A stretch of DNA of 64,000 nucleotides from Amphibalanus amphitrite (Eukaryota > Arthropoda > Thecostraca > Balanomorpha > Balanidae): NCBI RefSeq assembly GCF_019059575.1, contig NW_024881595.1, positions 434,001 through 498,000 on the forward strand, read 5' to 3'. A program made the translations under genes and the position numbers. Below the pieces are notes generated by a model. That model searched no databases and was not told the DNA's origin. It saw only the letters and a program-made list of their open reading frames with translations. Positions 30,701 to 42,665 of this stretch are shown here, in pieces (position 1 is the first letter of the stretch; every line of letters starts with the position of its first letter).

Positions 30701-33700
30701 GACACCAAAAGCCTTCCACATATGGCGTGGCGATTACGGCTTACACGCAGTTATGTTGTAGAACTGTTAATTTTTCCACCCCTAAAATCTCTAACGTCTA
30801 AATGAATGCACCCTGTAAGCCAACTAGTAAATACACACAACACCTGACCACCACGCTATCACCCCACACCCCACCCCCACCCAGGCTGTCACCAGTCGCC
30901 ACCCCTCCCCCTGACCCCTCCCGTCGCTCCCACCCCCTCCGTGCGGCCGTCGGTCCAGCTATGACTAATGGCTCACCGTCGGCCGGTACCGCCGTGTCCC
31001 GATCAGCCACATCGACCCTCCGTCGGCGCCAGAGGTGCGAGACAAACAAACATGCTAATTAATATCGTGTGAATGTCGGACGCATACAAATGACCTGGAG
31101 ACCACCGTCCCCCACGCTAATACAGCGCTAAAACAACGAGAAAGCGGACGCTGAATATGCAGTCGCATAGCTGATGAGCGCTTTTCACACGTTTAGTGGT
31201 GATTTCTGAATAAAATTGTGGCTGGAGAAGTGTGGAGAGGTGGTTATGTTGTGTGGATAGGCGCGGAGATGTGGATGCGTGGTGTGGGGAGTTGCGGGTT
31301 TGTGGATATTTGGTGCGGAGAGATGCAGAGTTGTGGAGAAATGGCGAACTACTCGGTATAATACTAGGTGTGAAGAGGAACAGAAAAAGTTATAACCGGA
31401 GAAAGAAGCCCCTTTTCATTTTTGCAGCGGATGTAAGGACAAAAATAGACTCATGAGAAAGCAAAGGCCTGATTTCTAAAATGCAAGAAACCGTATTGCG
31501 TTTCAAGAAATCAATAAACCAAATAACGTTCCTGATTCCTAGACAAATAAAGGTTTAGAATGAGAATTAATATAGTCTCTATTTTGCTCTATTTATTAAT
31601 ATAGTCTCTAATTAATATAGTCTCTATTTTGCTGAAACATGATAGGTCTTTGCGAGGTTATCTATAACACTTCCATCCCTTGCAAACGGAATATGCCGAC
31701 GACATGATGCTTATATTTCTGCTGACCAGTTTATCAAAGCATTATGTGTGCCATTGGTCTGGCAGTATAAAGAGGCGTTTATTTTGTACTGGAATGTGTT
31801 TATTTACACTTACTTCTACATCTGTGGTCCACCGACTTTGTATATGTCTCGCATAACTCAGCATTGAGAACGATAAGGTCGCTATGTGCTCTGTCTGAAG
31901 AGGGATATTTCAACAACAGTGATAATTAGGTATCGCAATGTGATATGTCAATAAGTACGGAAGGCTCTGACTTCGCAATCTTTTGGACAAATTATTAGTA
32001 GCAAGCGATCCCAAGTCGACATCTACCATATCAGCCGCGGAATCTACCCTGTAAATCGATCGATCAGTTGATTTTTGATCCCTGTAACACAGCTCACTGA
32101 CCGGGAGGGGGAGGGTGGACTGCAGTGCGTATCACGAACCCGATCCGCGGCGAGAGACCTGCCCTCCAGTGACCCTGCCTCCCCTGACTGCACCACGAGC
32201 TGCGCTGTGATCTAATGACGTCACAGGCCCACTCGGCCGCCCCCCGCCGGCTGTGGCGTCACGCCGGCAGCTAACGGATGACTGGACGCTAATTGGCGCC
32301 ATTGTGACGGCCGATCGTGACGTGGTGACGGGGGTGACTGGGCGCCGCTCGCCGCGGGGCGCACATATCGCCACGGCGGCCACTTGTCACCGCGCGCGGC
32401 AATGGCCGCCACTGGAGCTGCCGGGGGTCTGGGGTCGGGTCACTGCAGCAGTGGGGGCTGGGCTCGCTGTGGACGTCCAGAGCCACCCGGCGACCGCTCG
32501 GCGCTGGGGGCGTCGAACGGCCCGGCCGGCCGCCGCCGGACCCAGCAAAACCACCGAACGCGAGCCGCCGAACACTAAAAGGCACGTGACCGGCTGACGT
32601 GCGACGACCAAAAACAAAGCCACAGCTCGCGACCGCAGAAAAAGCAATCGCCTGTGTGAATCAAAGTGAAGTGAGCGACGAAAAACTTCCACGGTCGACA
32701 CTCGACAGGCGCGCTCAGAGCACAAATCAGCGCATTAGCGAATCGGTGAATCGTTTAATTTGCGTCTGACAGGAGGCAATCAGAGCCATCGATAAGCTCG
32801 GGCCCACCCTGCACCGCTCGCCATCCATCAGCTCCCCATTCATAATAGAGAAGGTGTACGGAAGTTGGCTTTCAATTTGCCGGTGTGATCATCTATGGAG
32901 ATATCTGGTGGTTTTTGTCGACATTCCGCAGGGCGGGCTGAGCAGCCAGCCGAGATTGATCGTGGCAGCACTGATGGTGATACAGATAGGGAGATGTTGT
33001 GTGAATGGCCGCACAGAGTTGCCAGATCAGACAGGTGACGCCGATTGTGATGCTAGATGACCTCCCGCTGACCGGGTACGGGTCTCGAGGGCAGTGGGGA
33101 TCGGGAGACGGGGCAGCGATTGCTGAAACAGGGTCAGGTGAAGGAGACCTCTGATTCGCGAACAGTGACTAATTTTGCAGCCATCTGCCAGACTTACCGC
33201 AGTGCAAAGTTCTGGACTGCAGTGAAAAGCCACGGTGATAGTTCTCTTTGATTTCATTATCTAATTTCTATCTGCATCATCAGTCATACACATCGTTATG
33301 TCATGTCCGATCGGGAAAAATGGTGGGTGACAAAGCGCTCCAGTCGGCCCTTTTCGATGACCCATTCCTTCCACAGTCGTGACCCGCACTGCACGTTCAA
33401 GCAACTGTCACGTCGTGCACTGCAACCTGCTCCAGTTCATCATCGCGACATAACAACCTACGCTGCGGCCCCTATCGCCATCCTCGCAACCAAAGTGATT
33501 CGTCAAAGTGTTCTCGAAAGCAACCTTTGACACTGACACCACAGGAGCACGACAGACACTTCCTGGAGAGCAGATTGAAAGTCCTAGTCATCGTGTTCAA
33601 CAACAGACCCTCTCAATCGATAATTTATTAAAACTGTGTCGTGAGGCCTTTCTGGGCTCAGAGCACTACTCATCCACTGAAGGCTTTGGTGGCTCACATT

Positions 33701-35299
33701 TATTTATGTCTTTATGACAAAGTGTGTCACGGATTTAAACTTACATACCTACTTGTAGGTATATAGTTATGTCGCCGATTCTTTTTTGGCAGTAAAACCG
33801 TGACGCCTGAGCAGAGGCAGGTGTTTTTTTTTTCATGTGCACTTTCATCAGCGAATGATAATTTTTAACAAATTCTACTGCTCCTGCAGCCTGCTCCCAC
33901 ACTGATCCCCCCCCCCCCATCTCGAGCCCCTTTGACTGCCGCCACCAGCCGGTGACACAGCTCGGCGCCCCAGCTGGGGGCTGCCGGACAGCTGCCGAGC
34001 TGCTGCAGCTCTCAGTGGCTTCATCGTCCCAGCGGCGCGCCCGCCGAGCGACATGCACCGCCCGCTGACCGCATGCAACATGCATGAGGCCGGATTTGTT
34101 TGCTCAGAGTCCTGGCGGGGCGGTAGGCGCGCGGCGGTCACAAATAGTGACGATGCATCATGACGACGTCTTCATGGCGCTCCGGTGGCGAGCGCTGCCC
34201 GAAGCGGGAACACCCAGAGCGCCGGCCGCGTTTATGCAACTGCTGACCCGACGTCGCACGTGACCAGGGTCACTGAACGGTGCCGAGGTGCTGCCTGTCG
34301 TCTGGATAGTCGGTTTGGTAGTAAGATAAATGAAGAAGCTTTCTGGGTGGTAGTGGAGCGGATAAAGGAAGTTTGTGTGAAGTTCATGGAAAACGAAATA
34401 TGAGTTACACGCACATGACGCAATGCAGTCTCCAGTGTGTCCTGCGACACAGTCTACCTCCCAGGACTGCTTTCGAGCATCACACCACCCTTTTTCCGGG
34501 TGCCCGCCCGTGTAGCTGACGCCAGTTTTTCACTTCCTGTTGGACTCACGGGACGTCGGCGCCGACTCCCAGTGACGCCGACGGACAACAATGCGTCTTC
34601 ATCGGCAAAACCGGCGGCCGGCGCGCGCGCTTTGGACGAAAAACGGCGCGCCGCTGCTGATGGATGCGCGCATAGAGGTGCTTCGGTAGCAGGGCCTCAC
34701 CGTGTCGAAAGCAGGAGGTTTCGGCAGTGTCTCGGCTCCTGGCCACACGTTGGCGGTATTACGGGAATCTTATTTTTCTTGGGATAATGATGACAACGTA
34801 TAAAAAGCAAGCGACATACGACAGTGAACTATTTTGGACAGCCAGCTAGCATTTGGATAACACGATCTCTTTGCGTTAATATTTGATTTATTTTTACTAT
34901 GATCACGGCTTTGTTATTATTACTATTTCAATTACAGCACGAATATTTGTAAGTGACATGAAAATGGCTGAAAGGAAAAAAATACAGCTGCACAAAGATC
35001 AACGGAATAACACTAGGGAATGTGTGTTTCGCTAGTTATAGTCGTGAATCATGTATTCGTATAATCAAGCACATTTATAAAGGATATTATGTTTAATGCT
35101 CTCTAAAATGTAATGAATCATACAAATTTGATTAATATTGTCAAACTTCCCTCTATACCTAATGTTCATGACATGAAACATATTAAAAGTGCATATGATA
35201 GCGCAATAAATGATATGCATTGGCCACCTATTAATAAAAGCCTCGCGTGTAGCTATTTCATTGCGACATGAAACATTTCCGGAGCAGACAGCCGACATT

Positions 35300-36330
35300 A
35301 GCCGGGCAAACTGGTCACAAATGTATTGTTTGGCGCCTCGGTAAGTGTCGTCAATTGTTAGCCGGCCTCACTCGGTGTAGGGCCGAGCGCGCGACAATGG
35401 CCAGGGCCCGCCGCGCCACTCGAGGCATGTCTCCGGCCGCTCTGTAAAATACTGATTAATTGAGCACCATCACGACACACTGTCCTCGATATTTATCGTT
35501 CGGCTTTTGAGCGTTATGGCCGCGGTTAATCATCCGAAGATATAGTTCACAGCGCGCAGAGCGGCGTCGGCCCATTGATTAGGCTGAGTACCTCGCTGTC
35601 GGTGCCGAGGAGCTTCTTGAAACGCGCTATAGCTCTCGTCAATCCTTACCCGGGCGCGGCAAACAGCCCCGTCCGGCGGCCGGCCGCCGTGGTCGATCGA
35701 TTGTTATCGCTCGCAGGATGGTCCTGGCTACTTATAAACGATGTTCGGCGACAGGCTGAGGTATGTGTGCACTGCGCTGACGAGCCGAGCGGCTAATTTC
35801 CACCCATTGGCCAAACGCGCCGTGACGAGACCCGCTCGTCCCGGCGGCATCTGTCATTACTTGGGTGCGCCGCGGCCGCGAAAATAGGGCCGTTTCGTCA
35901 AGAGAGCTCTCTCCGGACAGACGGTGATTACAGCGGTCACGCGCCTGATCTGCGCTGCCGCCGCCGCCGAATTGCTGGCATTTCTGAGCGCGTCGGCCGG
36001 GACCACCAGGACCACAGTGGGACCGCCAGGACCACGACCGGACCACCAGGACCAGACCGCGGCCGTCCAGCGCGCCATGACCAGCAGGTATTTTAATGTG
36101 TCGCCCATGGCGTGCGCTGCGCTGAATATGTATGTGTCGCGCCACCCGGGACGGGCCGGCCCCCAATTTGTCATCGCCGCTCGGCGACTCATTAGGTGAC
36201 GGAAGCGGCGCGGCGGCGGCGAGGGCGGCGCGGCGGCGGACCACCCCGGCCGGCCACGGCGCACCGATAACAGTAATGGCCAGTGGCGTCATTAACAGGC
36301 TATTAATCACGCACAGGACACCATCAGCGT
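35300..36330. promoter_or_regulatory. Enhancer-like block 2.7-3.7 kb upstream of the T-box start codon
   Basis: GC-rich sequence is interrupted by many short AT-rich factor-type cores: ACTGATTAATTGAGC near 35452, GATATTTATCGTTCG near 35488, GCGGTTAATCATCCG near 35521, CCCATTGATTAGGCTG near 35572 and GGCTATTAATCACGC near 36298. This alternation is how deeply conserved developmental enhancers tend to look in GC-rich arthropod genomes. It contains no gene-like frame. A repeat of GACCACCAGGACC units lies within it at about 36000-36055. Confidence 0.3.
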
Positions 36331-36789
36331 GCCAGATTTCCTCTGGACGGTTAGGCGACACACAACCCTTCCCCCGAGTGGAGGATCGCGGCCGTGTTTT
36401 GCGCTCACCCGACCTCTGAGGACTCAGGGCACTTCAGCCGGCGGATGCGCTCGCGGGAGATCCGTGAAATTCACCGCCGGCTACTACAATAGTGGTGAGG
36501 GAATGTTTGCCAACGGTGAGCAGCTTCAAAGACTGCTGCCGCGGCGCCAGTGACTGATCTGTCGCGACCGACCCATCACACGCACACCGCACGCACAATC
36601 ACACACACTGTGCGGCGCAGAACACACAGCAGCGATACGGCGATGGTCTGAGCTAGACAGTGAGAGCGCGCAGCCAACGCTGGGACCGAGGACCCTCGCC
36701 GAGTCGCCACAATAGGTAATTTATAGATTTTTGACGGGATGTCAGCGGCGCGATCGCCAGTGACGCGTCTCGGTGGGACTCTTGGCGGG

Positions 36790-37008
36790 TCAGACCGCCC
36801 AGGTCGGGCCGCCACGCCGCGGGAGGAAGATCGCTTTGTGGGCGGCAGAAGCCTCTTTGTGAGCGGCAGAGGCCTCTTTATGGGCGGTAGAAGCCTCTTT
36901 GTGAGAGGCAGAGGCCTCTTTGTAAGCTGCCGACGGTGGCGGCCCAGTAATGCTGTGAATTTTAGGGACACTCAATGCGAGAAACGATACGAGCACTAAC
37001 CATTTCAT
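36790..37008 (-). CDS. Candidate small secreted peptide with KEASAAH repeats
   Basis: This is a 72-residue frame I cannot assign to a family. The first 19 residues (MKWLVLVSFLALSVPKIHS) look like a cleavable signal peptide: Lys after Met, a hydrophobic core, and a small residue at the end. After a Pro-rich linker come four 7-residue repeats, KEASASH, KEASTAH, KEASAAH and KEASAAH (residues 30-57), then a basic tail. A TATA-like AATAAAAGGG lies on the minus strand at 37061-37071, about 55 nt before the ATG. Against it: the repeat is also open in other frames because its period is 21 bp, the ATG context is weak (T at -3), and I see no polyadenylation signal. Confidence 0.3.
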   Translation of the reverse strand: MKWLVLVSFLALSVPKIHSITGPPPSAAYKEASASHKEASTAHKEASAAHKEASAAHKAIFLPRRGGPTWAV

Positions 37009-38640
37009 AAAATAAGTTTTCTATGCTCCTTTATCTATAAGTAATATGCAATATGGACGTCCCTTTTATTGTAATAATAGACATTTTCGAGTGAGCCATG
37101 AAATAGCGAAATCCACTAAGTGGATAAATCCGTTAGATTTATGCAATATATCTAGATGTGCATTAGTGTTTCTAATTATGTAACATATTTAGTTTTTTTC
37201 TATTATTTTCTTTATTCGACAATAAAACTGTTCCATGCAGCTGCACCACCCAGCTGGGTATGCGTGTGTTCTTGGTCCGCTGGCAGCAGCTCTCTGGTCC
37301 AACATTAGCACATCACCGGACTATGATGTGATGTGGCTGTGATGTGCCGACTCAGATCTGATGAGCTGTGAGCTGTCGGTCAGCGATCGTCCAGCTCTCG
37401 GCCTCCAGAGACTGTCAGCCTGTGAATGAAGGGCTTTCGCAGCCCGCCAGTCCTCCCTCAGTTCCTGTGTCAGCTCTTGATCAGCTGGGAGCAGGTGGGC
37501 GGCCGAGGCACTCAAGCAGAAGCTCTGCCCCGACGAACATGCACACACTACCGTAGATGACAGGCTAGGCAGACGTGCGACTAACAGCATGCGGTCTGAC
37601 TGATGAAATTTTGACGGATCTCTGTGAGGCTCCCGACAGATCAACCGGTAAAGGTGCTTTTGGCAGTGGCCACTGACCATGGCCACAAAATGCATAATTT
37701 ATCTTGTACTGATGTTATGAAGCCAGCAGTGGAGTGTTTTACCCTGATGCTGATGAAGGTTTGGTATGTAAATAGAAGGCCATCTTCTATTTAGAAAAAG
37801 TGTAGCATTATAAGAAAAAATGCGAGCATTAATTTGCAATTTTGGCTATAGAATAATGTTGCAGGATAATAGCGTTGCTGCTTTGTGTGGATCGCCCACG
37901 ATTGTAAATACAATGCTGCTGTGTGCCATTTTCTGTAACCCTGTTTCGCTTTTGAAACTTTATCAGGGTACGTTTGAACTTTGATTTTATCTGGCTGCTC
38001 AATACTCAACCACCTACATTAGCATTTCCCCCAATTAGTCACTCATTCAGAAGCAGTTCCGATTATTCCGGCCCGGAGATCGGTGTGACTGGTCCCGCTG
38101 AGTTGGGGCGCCCTCGCCATGGGCGGCGCCGCCACTGATCAGAGTTCGTTCGCCACGCCCTCGCAGCCACAAAGGCACCTAACACGCTGCAGCACTGCGC
38201 TTGTGTACCGCTTCTCCCCCAGCGCAAAACACCGGCGATATCTACTGATATTTTGCCGCTCTCAGCTTCCCTGCCTCCGCGGCACAAGAAGCGAAAAATT
38301 CCCACTGTGCGCTAGCCGCTAGCCCCGTGAAGTTTTACATGTCGCCCGCCTTTCACTCGATTAACTACCTGCAAGAATGGAGCAGTTTGCAAAAACAGAT
38401 AGCTCTGGGCGGGCTCGACTGGAGATAGCGGTCGAGCGAGTAACTCGATCGTCCATTAGGGAAAGGGAGGAGAGAGGTGGGAGCGTGGTGAAGAGAGAAG
38501 AGGAGCGAGAGGGCGAGAGAGCGATCTGAATCGGCGGTGGTGGTCCGGCGCTAATGGCTGACGGCCGGCCGGGCGACACGGACTGCATGTTTTCAGACGA
38601 TTAGTCACGCCTGCTCAGTCGTCGGCCCAGAAATCCTCTG
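37009..38640. other. Non-coding stretch upstream of the T-box promoter
   Basis: No gene is supported. A small hairpin (AAATAGAAG with CTTCTATTT) lies near 37770-37795. 38457-38524 is a purine-rich tract listed separately. Confidence 0.4.
38457..38524 (+). repeat. Purine-rich tract with GAGAG motifs upstream of the T-box gene
   Basis: About 68 nt are almost entirely A and G, with repeated GAGAG, the core bound by GAGA factor in insects. It lies about 500 bp before the start codon. Confidence 0.5.
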
Positions 38641-38994
38641 TATATTCAATTGCTATCAGCCGGATCGCCGCCGCCGCCGCCGCCGCTCTCAGCGCTGGGA
38701 GCGGCGGCGGCCGGCGGCGTCGCTCGCTCCGCCCCCTCAGCAGACGGCGGGCGGTGATTGGCCGGCGGCGGCGCAGGCCCCGCCCTGCTGCCATGGTGAC
38801 GGCCGGCTGCCGGGCGAGTTCACACCTCCTCCTAGTAGCGAGCGGCGGCCGGGGGAGGGCGCGTCAGGCGGCGGCGATCGATACGAACCCCAGTCGAGCG
38901 GCGGAGCCGGCAGCGCAGCGTCCGTCCGTCGTGCGGCCGACCGGTGACCGAGCGACACGCAGCCACAGACAGACATATAGACAGAGAGGGAGCC
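38641..38994 (+). promoter_or_regulatory. GC-rich promoter and 5' leader of the T-box gene
   Basis: The block is CpG-rich, with a (CCG)n run at about 38665-38686, GC boxes at 38729-38736 and 38778-38785, and an inverted CCAAT box (ATTGG) at 38757-38761. I see no TATA box. An ATG in excellent context (GCCATGG, 38793-38795) opens an upstream frame that runs past the main start codon in another phase. If it lies within the transcript it would reduce translation of the main frame. The transcription start is not determinable. Confidence 0.5.
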
Positions 38995-39130
38995 ATGTCG
39001 CCGGCCAGCCTGCCCAGCTCGCCGGAAATGGTGCGACCGCGCGCCACAGACTTTTCGATCGCAGCCATCATGGCCCGCAGCAGCAGCCGGGCCGAGGTCA
39101 GGTCGGCCACGCCGCCGCTTCTGTCACCAG
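38995..39130 (+). CDS. Tbx20/mid-like: Tbx20-family T-box gene, exon 1 (eh1 motif)
   Basis: The ATG (GAGCCATGT, G at -3) starts 45 codons plus one base, ending at CCAG/GTGAGT. The encoded segment contains FSIAAIMAR, an eh1-type Groucho-binding motif that Tbx20 proteins carry at the N-terminus (vertebrate Tbx20 has FSIAALM). Pro/Ser-rich sequence surrounds it. The exon ends one base into a codon, and exon 2 at 51986 supplies the remaining two bases, giving Val and an open frame into the T-box. In arthropods the orthologues are midline and H15, DNA-binding regulators of heart, nerve and segment patterning. The protein would recruit a corepressor through this motif. Which of the two paralogues this is cannot be told. 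Confidence 0.85.
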
Positions 39131-40739
39131 GTGAGTGCAGACCCAGAGTGACCCGTTCACCCTGGGGAGGAGATGGGATCAGTGGTCTCCAGCCTCCGTT
39201 ATCTAGTGTCCTGGTGGAACTGGGCTGTCGGTTAGCTGCTGCAGTTTGGCACGATTGCAGCGAATTGGATGTGAGCTTGAGTGGTCCACAAAGGCTACGT
39301 TCCAATTTTGAATATGACGCTTTTCTCCAATATCCATTTCTCTAAATCATGATGGAAGTATAAGTTTTATCGCATCTAACACGAATAAACATATCGACTT
39401 ATCTTTTGCCGAGCTATCAAACTCCAAAATTAGGCAAAACATTTACTAGATCTATGTGCTACAATACCAGTGCACAAATCATAGGCTGTTAGGTCTCAAT
39501 AGACCCCAAACCAATGATTTATTCCCATCTCATCCTCGTCATGTCGTCCCGCCCTCCTTTTGTCTTTCCACCGGCCCCTCATTAGGGTCCCTCCCAAAAC
39601 CCACACCTCGCCAGGTGCCCTGGGGAGCAGCTGGCCGGCCGGGACGCTCCTCCTGTTAGTATTCCTCAGGGACGGGCGCCCCGCGTGGCACATGTCGCGC
39701 TCAGCGGCCGGGCCAGATACAAATGTGCCGCACCCCGGGAGGCAGCATCGGTCGCCGTTCGACAGAGTCCCAGCTCCCGACCCCGACCCCGACTTCGGCT
39801 GCCGACCGCGGAGACCGAGCCGCGCGCTCTCACGTGTGGGGCTCTTGGAATGTCACTGAGAGCTAACTTGCATACAGATTAGAGGACTGAGTGGGCTGCC
39901 AATGCACTCATTTGTAATGTCACCAGCCTTTGGAGCATTTTGAGCATGTCATTACCTCTCGCTTCTTTCATGTTATTTCCGATCTAGCCACAGCATAACG
40001 TTAATCGTGGTTGGGAGCTGTCTTGAAGCGATTTTCCCGCAGCCAGGTAGTGTATCTGGGGAGGCCCGCCGCCCGGCCGTATCTCCCGCCCCAATCGTCA
40101 CCCCAGCAGCCCACCACACCACCCACTGTGCACCACTGCGCCCCAGTCAGCCCCCATGGGCCCCTTCCGCCTCAGAAAATCACCTGGTGGTGGCCCGCCC
40201 CCAGAAATTGAAACTCTTCCGGACAATGAGTCGGTCGTTGGTGTCCTCTCTAGATGTGGGTTTCACTGCGAGCTCTTCTGTGCCGCTCTAAGTGGGGACA
40301 TTGTATGATGGTTCGACAGCCCACTGAGTTGGAAATGTGAGGTGGTTTAGGGGAATTTGGTGATGCTTTGTGTGCTCTGGACTCGGTGAGTTGACATTCC
40401 CGGCGAAATGCACGATGATAATGGGAAGTCGTCATGACGTATGGGTTCATTTCCGAATCATTGTTCGGTGTTACCCCTTTAGTGGTCAGCTGGAATGCCT
40501 GGCTAGGAGTATGGCCCTATACTGTGGTTACAGACAGTCTTTGTGTGGTTCTAAATGTTCTGTTGACTGCCGATGTTCCCTGAATCGCTTTGCGGGCCGT
40601 ACCGTATTCTTTAGTTTATAAAATTAAAATATGTAGTTCCGAGTAATTGCAACAGCAATGAACGTGATGGAAACACCGATCCAGCAAGTGTCCATTCCGC
40701 TATTCATTATATCTACTAGTTACAGCTAAACCTGTTTAT

Positions 40740-40849
40740 TCATAAAAGCAATATAATAACCCGGAACAAAAATGATAGACGTCTATCATTTTTGTTCCGT
40801 GTTATTATACTTGTCTCAACTGGGATACAATATATCATAAAAGCAATAT
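40740..40849. repeat. 58-bp near-perfect palindrome bracketed by a 15-bp direct repeat
   Basis: Positions 40752-40780 and 40781-40809 are reverse complements over 29 bp with one mismatch and no spacer. The 15-mer TCATAAAAGCAATAT occurs at 40740-40754, overlapping the left arm by three bases, and again at 40835-40849. The layout resembles a very small insertion with a target duplication. It codes for nothing. Confidence 0.85.
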
Positions 40850-41105
40850 TTAAAATTCGCCTCGCCTTGTTTCCTTTCTGAAATCCTTTATCTTCTACAC
40901 AGTGTCTCTATGTCCATCTGTGTGAGCAGTGCACGTTCCAAGCAGTTGTCGGGTTGTTCGCTGTAGGTCTGAACAGAAACACTGGTCAGTCTTGTATGGT
41001 ACACCTCAGAGCGCGCGCTGGTCAATCTGATAGCGCCAAACAGCTGCTTGGGCGGCGTTTCCGGCCCCTCCCGGACGGCAGCCGTGGTGGGCTGCAACAT
41101 GCCGT

Positions 41106-41535
41106 GTGGGCTGCAGCAGCTGTGGTGAATGGGCTGTGGCAGCTGGGCTGTGGCAGGGCTGGACTGTGGCGGCTGGGGCTGTGGTGGATGGGATGTGGCG
41201 GCTGGGCTGTGGCGACTGGGCTGTGGCGGCTGAGCTGTGGCGACTGGGCTGTGGCGGCTGGGCTGTGGCGGCTGGGGCTGTGGTGGCTGGGCTGTGGCGA
41301 CTGGGCTGTGGGGGCGGAGCTGTTGCGGCTGGGGCTGTGGTGGATGGGATGTGGCGGCTTGGCTGTGGCGGCTCGGCTGTGGGGGCGGAGCTGTGGGGGC
41401 GGTGCTGTTGCGGCTGGGCTGTGACGGCTGGGCTGTGGCGGTGGAGCTGTGGCAGCTGGACTGTGGCGGCTGGGCTGTGGCGGCTGGGATGTGGCGACTG
41501 GGCTGTGGCGGCTGGACTGTGGCGGCTGGGCTATG
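41106..41535. repeat. GGCTGTGGCGGCTGG minisatellite
   Basis: About 28 degenerate copies of a roughly 15-bp unit, GGGCTGTGGCGGCTG, with occasional 18-bp variants. Because the period is a multiple of three and the unit lacks stops, long frames appear in all three + phases. They are repeat artefacts. A CTG-rich stretch (about 41690-41960) continues the same strand bias. Confidence 0.9.
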
Positions 41536-42560
41536 ATGACAGCAGCTGTGTAATGAATCTGCTATGGGACGGTTGGGGCCGAAAGCTTTTTGGAGAGCTG
41601 CTATGACCAGGCTAGAAGAAGCCTATGTTTTCTTGGTCCTGTATGAACATAACTTCACAGACTGCTGTTGACTTGTGGAAGCTGATACTGTGGCTGCTAC
41701 GGTTCAACTCCGCCTGTGACACTTGTAACGCCAGTTATGGCTGTGAAGACTGTTGCTGTGAGACAGCTGTTGCATTGATGTAGCAACTGCTGTAGATGTA
41801 GCTCAGTTGTGCCATTTCGGCTGTAGCTGCTGTTCGGGCACCTGCTGTCGTAAGTGTTCCTGGTTGATGGCTGCTGTTGCTGCGGCTGTTGCTGCTGCGA
41901 TTACGGTTGGGGCTGCTGTTGCTTCGGTGACTTCTGCTGCTGAGCTGTCGGTACTGTCAGAGATTTGGAATCGCAGTCGCCGGGATATAACGTCTTCATC
42001 ATGACGCTTATCTTCATTTCAAGCTTCGATGCTTTTAGTTGAAAAAGTTTGGCACATGGGGTCTCATGTCAACATTGAAATCAAGCAGAAAATAAGAAAT
42101 ATTTCGTTTTATTCCGTCTAAGCTTTTCAGAGATGTACGAACGAATCACGGTTTTGAGTTTTATTGATCCATTACGACAATGACAAATGTCACAACTCTA
42201 TGGTCGACAGTTGTTGCTGTCGACTTTCAACTCCAGATTCAGCTTGAGCCATTCTTTCTGCGTCATTGGCTACCAATGACAGTGTTTCCACATATCTGGC
42301 AACGTTTCCACATGTTTGTAGGCGCCTGTTCCCAGCCAGTCTGTACCAGCGCCATATGGCAACCGAGCTGAGTGGTCAGCCATCCATCTTCAATCGCCCC
42401 GAGCTCTCGTTTCTGAATATAACAGACTCTGTAACTCTGTAAGACGTATGAGCGAGCCGCCATTCGTGTTGAGGAACAAATAGGTGAAATGGATGATGTG
42501 CGCGAGATGCACTCTTCGGTCCTTTGGTCTCCTGCACAGCGGGATAGAAGAAGGAGAAAT

Positions 42561-42630
42561 AGAAAGAGAAAGAGAAAGAGAAAGAGAAAGAGAAAGAGAA
42601 AGAGAAAGAGAAAGAGAAAGAATGAGGAGG

Positions 42631-42654
<24 letters not shown>
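42561..42654 (+). repeat. (AGAAAG)n and (GA)n purine microsatellite
   Basis: About ten AGAAAG units (42561-42621) are followed by GA repeats (42631-42654). Purines dominate for about 130 bp around it. Minus-strand frames rich in Phe/Ser/Leu here are artefacts. Confidence 0.95.

Positions 42655-42665
<11 letters not shown>

Larger units (their letters stand above)
27334..36789. other. Long non-coding stretch, no protein gene supported
   Basis: Frames are short or lie in GC-rich islands on both strands, and none resembles a family. Islands rich in CpG occur at about 28655-29000, 29900-30130, 32140-32590 and 35300-36330. 31207-31350 is a C-poor, GTGGAGA-rich degenerate repeat. 31562-31633 contains a short tandem duplication of an ATTAATATAGTCTC unit. 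Confidence 0.4.

Noticed and set aside
41106-41606. Long Gly/Ala/Trp/Leu-rich reading frames on the + strand
   Set aside because: They are read-throughs of a 15-bp minisatellite that lacks stop codons in every + frame. No start context, splice signal or family match supports a protein.
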